From contig JBBSLP010000111.1 in NCBI GenBank assembly GCA_038255145.1, positions 1 through 9,138 of the forward strand: a DNA stretch of 9,138 nucleotides, written 5' to 3'. This document shows, piece after piece, positions 1 to 6,134 of this stretch; positions within the stretch are counted from its first letter, which is position 1; the number at the start of each line of letters is the position of its first letter. The translations under genes were made by a program, and so were the position numbers. The notes below the pieces were generated by a model. It made no database searches and had not been told where the DNA came from. It saw only the letters and a list, made by a program, of their open reading frames with translations. This DNA is from WHTX01 sp038255145. Lineage in GTDB: Bacteria; Actinomycetota; Acidimicrobiia; Acidimicrobiales; CAIXPF01.

Positions 1-1
1 A

Positions 2-367
2 CCGAAGTCCGGCGGCATCGAGTTCGCCTACGAGCCACGTGATGACGGCGATGCCGACCCCGGCGAGGTCGTGTGGTCCTGGGTCGAGTTCGAGGAGGAC
101 CCGACGAAGGGCAAGGACCGCCCGGTCGTCATCGTCGGCTATTGGGGTGACGACCTGTGCGGCGTGCCCCTGACGTCCAAGGCCCGGCCCGGCGACCCCG
201 ACCGCGTGTTGGTCGGCACCGGCGCCTGGGACAGCCAGCGGCGCCCGAGCTACGCCAGCCTCGACCGGGTGCTGCGGGTACGCCGTTCCGCCGTGCGCCG
301 GGAGGGTGCCGCCCTCGAACGCGACCGCTTCAGCACGCTGGTCGACGCCCTGCGGGCCCGGACCTGA
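2..367 (+). CDS. PemK/MazF-family toxin-like protein, 5' end outside window
   Basis: The frame is open from the first full codon (base 2) to a TGA at 365-367, giving 121 visible residues. I see the MazF/PemK pattern of a small beta-barrel: PGEVVW near visible residues 21-26, a KDRPVVIVG strand about 14 residues later, the PLTSK strand, then the SLDRVLRV strand and a C-terminal helix. Known MazF/PemK proteins are ribonucleases that cut mRNA. In Actinobacteria this longer subtype, with its acidic EEDPTKGKDRP stretch, is often found without a recognisable antitoxin next to it. A GTG at 71 could serve as a start, but it falls inside the conserved PGEVVW strand, so the true start probably lies left of the window. 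Activity as a toxin is inferred. The next gene is a hydrolase 61 bases downstream, so no antitoxin follows directly. Confidence 0.78.
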   Translation, partial: PKSGGIEFAYEPRDDGDADPGEVVWSWVEFEEDPTKGKDRPVVIVGYWGDDLCGVPLTSKARPGDPDRVLVGTGAWDSQRRPSYASLDRVLRVRRSAVRREGAALERDRFSTLVDALRART

Positions 368-392
368 CTCACGACCCACGGCACCACAGGTT

Positions 393-422
393 TTGGCGGT
401 TGAACGACCGTTCGGCAATCGT
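393..422 (+). promoter_or_regulatory. Candidate leaderless promoter of the hydrolase gene
   Basis: TTGGCG at 393-398 and AATCGT at 417-422 lie 18 bases apart and resemble -35 and -10 boxes (four of six matches to TTGACA; A and T at the key -10 positions 2 and 6). The -10 is followed by six bases and then the ATG at 429, so transcription would start at or next to the start codon. This fits the absence of any Shine-Dalgarno sequence before that ATG. The kinase gene further along has the same six-base spacing between -10 and ATG. Inferred from sequence only. Confidence 0.35.
402..413. promoter_or_regulatory. Operator-like palindrome in hydrolase promoter
   Basis: GAACG-AC-CGTTC is a perfect 5-2-5 inverted repeat. 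It sits between the proposed -35 and -10 boxes, where a bound repressor would block RNA polymerase. The shape resembles operators of TetR-family repressors, but no such regulator is encoded in the window. Confidence 0.35.
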
Positions 423-428
423 GTGGCC

Positions 429-1316
429 ATGGACACCGTGACCTTCCGTGGCAGCTCGGGCCTCGAGATCGTGGGCGACGTCGGCGGCCCCGAGCGAGGC
501 CCCGTGGTGATGCTCCTGCACGGCGGCGGCCAGAACCGCCACGCCTGGAAGGGCAGCGGGGCCGCTCTGGCCGCCCACGGTTACCGGGTGGTGGCCCTCG
601 ACGCCCGGGGCCACGGCGACTCGGCCTGGGATCCGGCCGCTGACTACGACATGGAGACCCTGGCTCGGGACCTGCTGGCCGTCATCGACCAGCTCGGCGC
701 CGACCGTCCCGCCGTCGTGGGGGCGTCGCTGGGAGGCATCACCGCTCTCGAGGCCCACGCCGTGACCGGCCACGAGGACATCTTCTCCGCCATGGTGCTG
801 GTGGACATCGCTCCCAAGGTCGAGAACGAGGGCTCCCGTCGCGTCGTGACCTTCATGATGGCCAACCCCGACGGGTTCGCCGACCTCGACGAGGCGTCGG
901 CGGCCATCGCCCTGTACAACCCCCACCGCCCCCCACCGTCGAGCACGGCCGGTCTGGCCAAGGTGCTGCGCCAGGGCGAGGACGGCCGGTGGCGCTGGCA
1001 CTGGGATCCCAACTTCATCGCCACCCGGGGCGCCCTGATGCTGTCGGACCCCGAAGCCTGGGCAACGCAGCGTGAGCAGCGGGCCGAGCGGCTGCACGTC
1101 TCGGCCGGGGCCCTGCAATCGCCGCTCCTGCTCATCCGGGGACTGCTGTCCGACCTGGTCAGCGACGAGACCGTGGCCGCCCTACGCGTCGCCGCTCCGC
1201 GGGCCGAGTACGTCGACGTGCGCGGCGCCGGCCACATGGTGGCCGGTGACGACAACGACGCCTTCACCACCGCAGTCACCGACTTCCTCGACCGCAACCT
1301 GGCCGACTCCCGCTGA
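429..1316 (+). CDS. Alpha/beta-fold hydrolase
   Basis: This 295-residue protein has the complete alpha/beta-hydrolase core. The oxyanion loop HGGGQNRHAW is at 31-40 and the DARGHGDS turn at 58-65. The nucleophile elbow GASLGG puts the nucleophile at Ser100. The acid is probably Asp242 in the GLLSDLVSDE loop after a late beta strand (Asp246 is the alternative). The catalytic histidine is His269 in GAGHMVAGDDNDAF. There is no signal peptide, so it should be cytoplasmic. The family hydrolyses esters, lactones, peroxides or C-C bonds, and the substrate cannot be read from sequence. I chose ATG 429 because homology-like sequence begins there; GTG 423 is an in-frame alternative. Earlier in-frame codons overlap the upstream gene and encode unlikely sequence. 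No ribosome binding site is visible, consistent with a leaderless transcript. The small gene at 1322 probably shares its mRNA. Confidence 0.9.
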   Translation: MDTVTFRGSSGLEIVGDVGGPERGPVVMLLHGGGQNRHAWKGSGAALAAHGYRVVALDARGHGDSAWDPAADYDMETLARDLLAVIDQLGADRPAVVGASLGGITALEAHAVTGHEDIFSAMVLVDIAPKVENEGSRRVVTFMMANPDGFADLDEASAAIALYNPHRPPPSSTAGLAKVLRQGEDGRWRWHWDPNFIATRGALMLSDPEAWATQREQRAERLHVSAGALQSPLLLIRGLLSDLVSDETVAALRVAAPRAEYVDVRGAGHMVAGDDNDAFTTAVTDFLDRNLADSR

Positions 1317-1321
1317 CACAC

Positions 1322-1533
1322 ATGACCGGGGACGTCGACCGCCAGGATCTCGAGGAGCGCGAGAAGCGCGAAGCGCTGGATGAATGGCTCGCCGACGTCG
1401 AGGCCGAGGAAGGGCCCTTCTCCCCGCCGACGAACAGCGGGCACGGGCCTGGGTGCGCGAGCGGTTCCCCGAGCTCTTCGACGCATCCCCATGGACACCG
1501 AGCGCTGAAGGCGGCGATCCTGCGGGATCGTAA
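1322..1533 (+). pseudogene. Small conserved-looking protein interrupted by a one-base frame change
   Basis: From ATG 1322 one frame gives 31 sensible, charged helical residues (ending ADVEAEEG), then turns into Pro/Ser/His-rich nonsense that stops at 1567. From about 1414 the neighbouring frame takes over with equally sensible sequence (LLPADEQRARAWVRERF, then ELFDASPW) and stops at TAA 1531-1533. Adding one G or C to GGGCCC at 1412-1417 would restore a single protein of about 70 residues. So this is either a sequencing or assembly deletion in a short homopolymer or a real frameshift. The composition, a charged helix followed by an EAEEG(P)LLP turn and a second helix, recalls C-terminal halves of small actinobacterial antitoxins, but I do not recognise a DNA-binding part and give no function. 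It starts five bases after the hydrolase stop without its own ribosome binding site, suggesting translational coupling. Confidence 0.55.
1515..1530 (+). repeat. Short hairpin at end of the small gene
   Basis: CGATCC-TGCG-GGATCG is a perfect six-pair stem with a four-base loop ending directly before the TAA at 1531. It could add to transcription termination in this convergent region, but there is no T-run, and it may simply be coding sequence. Confidence 0.25.
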
Positions 1534-1547
1534 GCGATCAGCGAGAG

Positions 1548-1587
1548 CCGTCTCAGCTCGGTGCTGACACACGGTCGTGAGAGACGG
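1548..1587. terminator. Possible bidirectional terminator between convergent genes
   Basis: CCGTCTC (1548-1554) and GAGACGG (1581-1587) are perfect seven-base arms. Within the gap an overlapping alternative stem TCAGC-TCGGT-GCTGA (1553-1567) can form. The region lies between the small + strand gene and the response regulator stop on the - strand, where a terminator is expected. The long 26-base loop and the absence of a T-run make the call weak. Confidence 0.3.
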
Positions 1588-1596
1588 ACCATCTCG

Positions 1597-2295
1597 TCAC
1601 GACGCCTGGCCGGGAAGCACCAGGCCGGCATCGAAGGCGAGGACGATGGCTGCGGCGCGGTCACGGGCGCCGAGCTTGGTGAAGATGCTGCCCACGTGGC
1701 CCTTCACCGTGCGCTCGCTGACGTGCAGGGCGGCGGAGATCTCCATGTTGGACGCCCCCCGGGCGATCAGGGTGAGCACTTCGAGCTCGCGCTCGGACAG
1801 GGCATCGAGCGCTCCGGGGCTGGCCGGGGCCGGCCGGGCCGAGCGCAGGGCGGTGAGCAGGCGGGGTGTCACCCGGGGATCGAGCCAGGACCCGCCGTCG
1901 GCCACGGTGCGGATGGCCCGGATGAGGTCGTCGGCCGGCGTGTCCTTGAGCAGGAACCCCGCCGCCCCGGCCTCGACCGCCCCCCACAGCACGTCGTCGT
2001 CGTCGAACGTGGTCAGCACCAGCACCGGCGGTCCCCCGGCGGCCCGGATCCTGCGGGTGGCCGTCAGCCCGTCCATCACCGGCATGCGCACGTCCATGAG
2101 CACCACGTCGGGCTGGTGGTCGGCCACGGCCACCAGGCCCAGCTCGCCGTTGCCGGCCTCCGACGCCACCTCGATGCCCGGCTCGGTGGACAGGATGAAC
2201 GAGATGCCCGCCCGCACCAGGGGCTGGTCGTCCACCAGCACCACGGTCAGCGCTCGCTCGGTCGACAGCGGCTCGGTGGTCACCGGGTCGGTCAT
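1597..2295 (-). CDS. NarL/LuxR-family response regulator
   Basis: The protein has 232 residues, the usual size for this family. The N-terminal receiver domain (about 16-135) shows the acidic pair Asp22-Asp23 in VVLVDDQPLVRAG, the phosphoacceptor Asp68 in VLMDVRMPVMDG, Thr95 in VLTTFDDDD and Lys117 in FLLKDTPADD. A LuxR-type helix-turn-helix follows (about 165-225; SERELEVLTLIARGASNMEI, then ERTVKGHVGSIFTKLG). It should be phosphorylated by the kinase encoded just upstream and then dimerise on inverted-repeat DNA. I chose ATG 2295 because it overlaps the kinase TGA as ATGA, a standard coupling arrangement. A longer in-frame reading would overlap the kinase and add low-complexity residues. There is no Shine-Dalgarno, consistent with translational coupling. 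The inverted repeats at 3508-3577 are its most likely binding sites. Confidence 0.93.
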   Translation of the reverse strand: MTDPVTTEPLSTERALTVVLVDDQPLVRAGISFILSTEPGIEVASEAGNGELGLVAVADHQPDVVLMDVRMPVMDGLTATRRIRAAGGPPVLVLTTFDDDDVLWGAVEAGAAGFLLKDTPADDLIRAIRTVADGGSWLDPRVTPRLLTALRSARPAPASPGALDALSERELEVLTLIARGASNMEISAALHVSERTVKGHVGSIFTKLGARDRAAAIVLAFDAGLVLPGQAS

Positions 2296-3473
2296 CGCGT
2301 CGTGGGCCCGGCCAGCGTCGCCCCGTCGGCGGCACCGATCAGGGGGAGCCGGGCCTGGACCCGCCAACCGCTGGAGGGGGTGGGCCCGGACTCGAACGTG
2401 CCGCCCACGGCCCGGGTCCGCTCGGCCATGCCCAGCGTGCCCAAGCCCCGACGGGCGCGGGGATCTGACGCCGGCGGCACGGGCACGGGTGCGTTCTCGA
2501 TGCGGATGACCAGGTCAGCTCCCTCGGCCGCGACATCCAAGGAGGCCGTCGCCCCGGGGGCGTGCTGCAGGACGTTGGCCAGCGCCTCCTGGACCACCCG
2601 GTAGGCCACCAGCTCGACCGTGGCGTCGACGGGCACGCCCGACAGCCCCGGCAGGTCGAGCGACGCCTCGAGGTCCAGCCCCGCTCCCCTGGCTCCCTCC
2701 ACCAGGCCGGCGATGCCCGCCAAGGCAGGTGCGGGAAGGGTGGCACCGTCGCCGGGCGCCCGTAGCACCCCCATGACCTGGCGGATCGAGTCCAGGCTGT
2801 CGCGGCCTACGGCCTCGGCCCGGGCCAGGGCCTCGTCGGCCCGCTCGGGCTGGGTGGCCAGGGCCCGGCGGGCCCCGGTCAGGTTGAGCAGCACCACGGT
2901 GAGGGAGTGGGCCACCACGTCGTGGACCTCACGGGCGATGCGGGCCCGCTCGGTGGCCGCCGTCTCCGCCACCTGGACGTCGCGCATGGCCTGGACCTGG
3001 GCGGTCAGGGTCTCCTGGCGGCGGAGCATGGCGCCGGTCATCCAGGCGATGCCCATCCCCGCGGTGAAGAAGATGATGCCCGACTCGTCGGGTCCCGTCT
3101 GGATGCACAACGAGGTGATGGCGGCCAGCATGGCGGCCGCCGTGACCAGGGTGGAGATGGAGGCCCGGGGGCTGTGGGCCAGCCAGACCAGCACCATCAT
3201 CAACGGGAACATGCCGCCCGAGTTGTGGGCCACGGCCACGGCCACGACGCCCGGTGGCAGGCCCAGCAGGGCGAACACGGCCGGCCGCAACCGCACACCG
3301 CCGGCCACCAGGGCCCAGGGCAGCAGGCCGGCCAGGGCACAGGCCACCGTGATGGCGGTGAACCCCTGCTTCTCGCCGAAGATGGCCACCAGAGCGGCAC
3401 CGACGGCAGCCAAGGACAGCAGCAGTGTCGTCGACAACCCCGAGGGGACCTCGGACGTCGACGGCACCGACAT
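2292..3473 (-). CDS. Membrane sensor histidine kinase (HisKA_3 / NarX-DesK type)
   Basis: The 393-residue protein begins with hydrophobic membrane segments (about 13-33, 37-59, 64-84, 88-98, 105-124 and 131-150) with little between them, so it probably senses membrane stress or a lipophilic ligand rather than using a large external domain. A short coiled region (150-175) leads to the dimerisation helix with the phosphorylated His184 in ERARIAREVHDVVAHSL. The ATPase domain follows, with an N-box ending in Asn300 (VVQEALANVLQHA) and the G2 loop RRGLGTLGMAERTRAVGG near 341-358. The usual DxGxG box is replaced by IENAPVPVPP (325-334), a divergent form I believe also occurs in some actinobacterial kinases. 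The gene lies upstream of its response regulator, with a four-base overlap. It is divergent from the MMPL exporter, its likely regulatory target. The ATG at 3473 may be leaderless. Confidence 0.92.
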   Translation of the reverse strand: MSVPSTSEVPSGLSTTLLLSLAAVGAALVAIFGEKQGFTAITVACALAGLLPWALVAGGVRLRPAVFALLGLPPGVVAVAVAHNSGGMFPLMMVLVWLAHSPRASISTLVTAAAMLAAITSLCIQTGPDESGIIFFTAGMGIAWMTGAMLRRQETLTAQVQAMRDVQVAETAATERARIAREVHDVVAHSLTVVLLNLTGARRALATQPERADEALARAEAVGRDSLDSIRQVMGVLRAPGDGATLPAPALAGIAGLVEGARGAGLDLEASLDLPGLSGVPVDATVELVAYRVVQEALANVLQHAPGATASLDVAAEGADLVIRIENAPVPVPPASDPRARRGLGTLGMAERTRAVGGTFESGPTPSSGWRVQARLPLIGAADGATLAGPTTR

Positions 3474-3479
3474 GGCCCC

Positions 3480-3485
3480 ACCCTA
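3480..3485 (-). promoter_or_regulatory. Candidate -10 box of a leaderless kinase promoter
   Basis: On the minus strand TAGGGT fits the actinobacterial TANNNT -10 pattern. Six bases separate it from the kinase ATG, so transcription would begin at about the A of the start codon. No good -35 box is visible at 17-18 bases, which is common for promoters that need an activator. The inverted repeat at 3508-3523 would be centred near -42.5, the usual place for a class II activator. Confidence 0.4.
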
Positions 3486-3507
3486 GGCACCCACCTCTCC
3501 CCCGGCA

Positions 3508-3523
3508 CCGGACCACGGTCCCG
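3508..3523. promoter_or_regulatory. Inverted repeat 1, candidate response-regulator site
   Basis: CCGGACC-AC-GGTCCCG is a 7-2-7 inverted repeat whose half-sites read CCGGACC and CGGGACC. The same arrangement recurs at 3562-3577 with the centres 54 bp apart. NarL-type regulators are known to bind 7-2-7 inverted heptamers. Assigning this site to the neighbouring regulator is an inference. Confidence 0.5.
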
Positions 3524-3530
3524 CCCCGCA

Positions 3531-3552
3531 CCGTCCCCGGGGACGGGTCCCC
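3531..3552. promoter_or_regulatory. Overlapping palindromes in the middle of the divergent region
   Basis: Two perfect palindromes overlap here: CCGTCCCC/GGGGACGG (3531-3546, no spacer) and GGGGAC-GG-GTCCCC (3539-3552, two-base spacer). Both are made from the same GGGAC/GTCCC element as the flanking repeats, but with different spacing, so they could be weaker sites that are filled cooperatively. Confidence 0.4.
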
Positions 3553-3561
3553 CACCAGCAG

Positions 3562-3577
3562 CGGGACCCTGGTCCCT
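3562..3577. promoter_or_regulatory. Inverted repeat 2, candidate response-regulator site
   Basis: CGGGACC-CT-GGTCCCT is a 7-2-7 inverted repeat with half-sites CGGGACC and AGGGACC, nearly the same as repeat 1. It ends 100 bp upstream of the exporter GTG. A recognisable sigma-70-like promoter for the exporter is not visible in the 90 bases that follow. Confidence 0.5.
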
Positions 3578-3666
3578 GAGCGCGTCGCTCCCCCGGGTCG
3601 ATGTGGTGGCCCGGGCCGCAGGCGGACGATGGCCCAGGGGTCGTGCCGAGCGGTGCACCCTCACCT

Positions 3667-3673
3667 GGGAGGT
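3667..3673 (+). promoter_or_regulatory. Ribosome binding site fixing the exporter start
   Basis: GGGAGGT is a strong Shine-Dalgarno sequence; its GGAGG core is five bases before GTG 3678. It decides the start of the exporter gene, whose frame is open for hundreds of bases further upstream. Confidence 0.8.
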
Positions 3674-3677
3674 CCAC

Positions 3678-6017
3678 GTGCTCACCCGTCTCGGTCACCT
3701 CACCGTGCGTCGACGCCGGCTGATCCTGTCGTTGACCGGCCTGTTCATGGTCGTCGCCGGCGTGCTCGGCACCCGGGCCTTGACCGTCCTCGCCGACGGC
3801 GGTTTCGAGGACCCCGGCTCGCAGAGCGCCCGGGCCGAGGCCCTCCTCGACCAGCACTTCGACGCCCAGGAACCCAACCTGGTGCTGGTGGTCACCGCCG
3901 CCGACGGCGACATCGACAGCCCGGCGGCTGCCGCCGCGGCCCAGGCCTTCACCACCGCCGTGCGCAGCGTGGAGCACGTGGTGGACGTGTCGTCCTACTG
4001 GGAGATGGGCTCGCCACCGTCGTTGCGCAGCACCGATGGCGGGCGGGCCCTCGTCCTGGCCGTGGCCGACGGCGAGGACGACGAGGTGGAGGCGGCCATC
4101 GAGGACGTCCGGGCGCTGGCCGAGGACGTGGCCGACCAGGCCGCCGGGCCGTCGGTGGCGCCGGCCACCAGCGTGGCCGTGGGCGGCGCCGACGCCGCCG
4201 GCATCGACATCGGCACCACCATCGAGGGCGACCTGGCCCGGGCCGAGCTCATCGCCATCCCCATCACCCTGTTGCTCCTGCTGCTGGTGTTCGGGGGCAT
4301 CGTGGCCGCGGCCCTGCCCCTTTTCGTGGGCGTGATCGCCGTGCTGGGCACGTTCCTGTCGCTGTTCGTGATCGGCTCGCTCACCGACGTGTCCATCTTC
4401 TCCATCAACCTGACCACGGCGGTGGGGTTGGGCCTGGCCATCGACTACAGCCTGTTCATCGTGTCCCGCTACCGGGAGGAGCTGCGGGCCGGGCGCAGCG
4501 TGGAAGGGGCGGTGGTGCGGGCGGTGGAGACCGCCGGGCGCACGGTGACCATCAGCGCCCTGACCGTGGCCGTGTCCCTGTCCGCCCTGCTCGTCTTCCC
4601 CCAGTACTTCCTGCGTTCGTTCGCCTACGCCGGCATCGCCGTGGTGCTGTTGGCCATGGTCGGCGCGGTGGTGGCCCTGCCTGCGCTGTTGGCCGTGGTC
4701 GGCACCCGCATCGACGCCCTGCGGGTGTTCCCCCGGCGGGCGCCGCGACCCGAGCACTCCGGGTTCTGGTACCGCTCCTCCCGGCGGGTCATGCGTCGCC
4801 CCCTGCCCGTGGCCCTGGCCGTGATCGCTCTGCTCCTGTTCCTGGGTTCGCCCTTCCTGGGGGCCCGTTTCGGCACCCCCGACGACCGGGTGCTGCCCAC
4901 CTCGGCCCCGGCCCGCATCGCCAACGAGCAGTTGCGAGCCGACTTCGCCGGCAACGCCGGCGAGGCCTTCCCCGTGGTCCTCGAAGGTGGCGACGGTGCC
5001 GCCCCGGCCACCGCCGACGTCGATGCCCTGGCCACGGCCATCTCCGGTCTCGAGGGCGTGGCCCGCGTCGACGGTCCCGGCGGCTCGTTCGTGGGCGGCG
5101 ACGTCGTCACCGCCGCCGGGACAGCTGGGGCCGAAGCCGACGCGGCCTCGTTCAGCACCGGGGCGGTTGCCCGCCTGGTGGTGACGCCGTCCATCGAGAT
5201 CGTCTCCCCCGAGGGCGAAGCCCTGGTGCAGGAGATCCGGGCCCTCGACACGCCGCTCGAGGCCTCCGTCGGCGGCCAGACGGCCCAGCTGGTGGACACC
5301 AAGTCGTCGATCACGTCCCGCCTGCCGCTGGCCCTGGCCCTCATCGTGGTAGCCACCGCGGTGCTGCTGTTCCTGCTGTCGGGCAGCGTCCTGGTGCCGG
5401 TCAAGGCCCTCGTCCTCAACGCGCTCAGCCTCACGGCCACGTTCGGGGCCATGGTGTGGATCTTCCAGGAGGGCAACCTGGCGGGCTTCTTCGACGTCAC
5501 CGCCACCGGCACCATCGACACCACCGTGCCCATCCTGATGTTCTGCATCGCCTTCGGGCTGTCGATGGACTACGAGGTGTTCATGCTCTCCCGCATCAAG
5601 GAGGAGCACGACCGCACCGGCGACAACGCCGAGGCCGTCGCCCTGGGCCTCGAGCGCACCGGGCGCATCGTCACCGCCGCCGCCCTGCTGCTGTCGGTCA
5701 CCTTCTTCGCCTTCGCCACCTCGGGGGTCAGCTTCATCGTGATGTTCGGCTTCGGGCTCGGCTTGGCCGTGCTCATGGACGCCTTCGTCATCCGCGGCAC
5801 CCTGGTGCCCGCATTCATGGCCCTGGCCGGTGAGGCCAACTGGTGGGCGCCGGCGCCGCTACGCCGGCTGCACGACCGCTTCGGCATCCGCGAGGGCGAC
5901 GGACCCGAGGGTGGCGGTGACGGTGGCGGTGGCGGTGACGACGACGAGCCCAGCGTCGAGGGCCAGGAGCCCGAAGGAGGAGCCGGCCCGCGGCATCCCG
6001 AGCTCGTCTCCGGCTGA
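3678..6017 (+). CDS. MMPL/RND-family membrane transporter
   Basis: The 779-residue protein has the duplicated RND plan. TM1 is near 13-35, followed by an external domain (36-190), five helices (about 192-341), a cytoplasmic link, TM7 (374-395), a second external domain (396-547), five more helices (548-716) and a hydrophilic tail (717-779). Each half carries the family's proton-relay pair: Asp256-Tyr257 in GLAIDYSLFIVSRYREE and Asp631-Tyr632 in GLSMDYEVFMLSRIKEE. It should use the proton gradient to export lipids, lipid-linked products or drugs across the inner membrane; the substrate is not readable. At under 800 residues it resembles the shorter MMPL exporters and lacks the long C-terminal domain of MmpL3. 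The tail holds a Gly-Asp run and an acidic DDDE patch. Start chosen at GTG by the strong ribosome binding site. Divergent from the two-component genes, which probably control it. Confidence 0.93.
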   Translation: MLTRLGHLTVRRRRLILSLTGLFMVVAGVLGTRALTVLADGGFEDPGSQSARAEALLDQHFDAQEPNLVLVVTAADGDIDSPAAAAAAQAFTTAVRSVEHVVDVSSYWEMGSPPSLRSTDGGRALVLAVADGEDDEVEAAIEDVRALAEDVADQAAGPSVAPATSVAVGGADAAGIDIGTTIEGDLARAELIAIPITLLLLLLVFGGIVAAALPLFVGVIAVLGTFLSLFVIGSLTDVSIFSINLTTAVGLGLAIDYSLFIVSRYREELRAGRSVEGAVVRAVETAGRTVTISALTVAVSLSALLVFPQYFLRSFAYAGIAVVLLAMVGAVVALPALLAVVGTRIDALRVFPRRAPRPEHSGFWYRSSRRVMRRPLPVALAVIALLLFLGSPFLGARFGTPDDRVLPTSAPARIANEQLRADFAGNAGEAFPVVLEGGDGAAPATADVDALATAISGLEGVARVDGPGGSFVGGDVVTAAGTAGAEADAASFSTGAVARLVVTPSIEIVSPEGEALVQEIRALDTPLEASVGGQTAQLVDTKSSITSRLPLALALIVVATAVLLFLLSGSVLVPVKALVLNALSLTATFGAMVWIFQEGNLAGFFDVTATGTIDTTVPILMFCIAFGLSMDYEVFMLSRIKEEHDRTGDNAEAVALGLERTGRIVTAAALLLSVTFFAFATSGVSFIVMFGFGLGLAVLMDAFVIRGTLVPAFMALAGEANWWAPAPLRRLHDRFGIREGDGPEGGGDGGGGGDDDEPSVEGQEPEGGAGPRHPELVSG
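5909..5942 (+). repeat. GGTGGC/GGTGAC low-complexity repeat in exporter tail
   Basis: Iterated GGTGGC and GGTGAC units encode a GGGDGGGGGDDD stretch at the exporter's cytoplasmic end. Such repeats can change length by slippage. Because all units are six bases or multiples of three, length changes would normally keep the frame. Confidence 0.6.
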
Positions 6018-6037
6018 ACCCTCTCCCGGCGGCGATG

Positions 6038-6065
6038 GTCGGGCGGGCCTGCCAGACTGCCCGAC
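6038..6065 (+). terminator. Possible terminator hairpin after exporter gene
   Basis: GTCGGGC (6038-6044) and GCCCGAC (6059-6065) form a perfect seven-pair stem around a 14-base loop, starting 21 bases after the exporter stop. There is no T-run, so either weak termination or a chance structure in GC-rich DNA is possible. The remaining bases to 6134 hold no clear promoter. Confidence 0.3.
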
Positions 6066-6134
6066 GCCCGCCGTGCTGACACCGCGCCGACAACGACACC
6101 CGCGGCGGCCACACCACGACACCGGGGGGACCGG

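Noticed and set aside
1409..1417. Programmed -1 frameshift site in the small gene
   Set aside because: GAA GGG CCC does not match the X XXY YYZ slippery pattern and no convincing pseudoknot follows at the right spacing. A lost base or real mutation is simpler.
1312..1572. Ten-base direct repeat GCTGACACAC (1312-1321 and 1563-1572) flanking the small gene, as possible insertion footprints
   Set aside because: Ten-base repeats are expected by chance at this scale, the first copy overlaps the hydrolase stop codon, and no transposase or inverted ends are present.
1561..2604. 347-codon plus-strand frame opposite the response regulator and kinase
   Set aside because: His/Gly/Arg-rich shadow; the minus-strand reading has complete receiver, HTH and kinase motifs.
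3608..3617. GGCCCGGGCC palindrome upstream of the exporter
   Set aside because: A ten-base G/C palindrome is common in DNA of this composition and does not share the GGGAC half-site pattern.
2907..3677. Upstream extension of the MMPL frame to 1036 residues
   Set aside because: The extension crosses the kinase gene on the other strand and the intergenic operators, and has shadow-like composition. The strong GGGAGGT before GTG 3678 fixes the start.
3483..5609. 708-codon open frame on the minus strand opposite the MMPL gene
   Set aside because: It is rich in Gly, His, Gln and Arg with no domain, and exactly mirrors the codon bias of the real + strand gene. It is a GC-driven shadow.
3425..5833. 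802-codon open frame on the plus strand, one base out of step with the MMPL gene
   Set aside because: Arg/Pro/Gly-rich low-complexity translation without membrane segments or motifs. The in-frame protein at 3678-6017 has both MMPL signatures.
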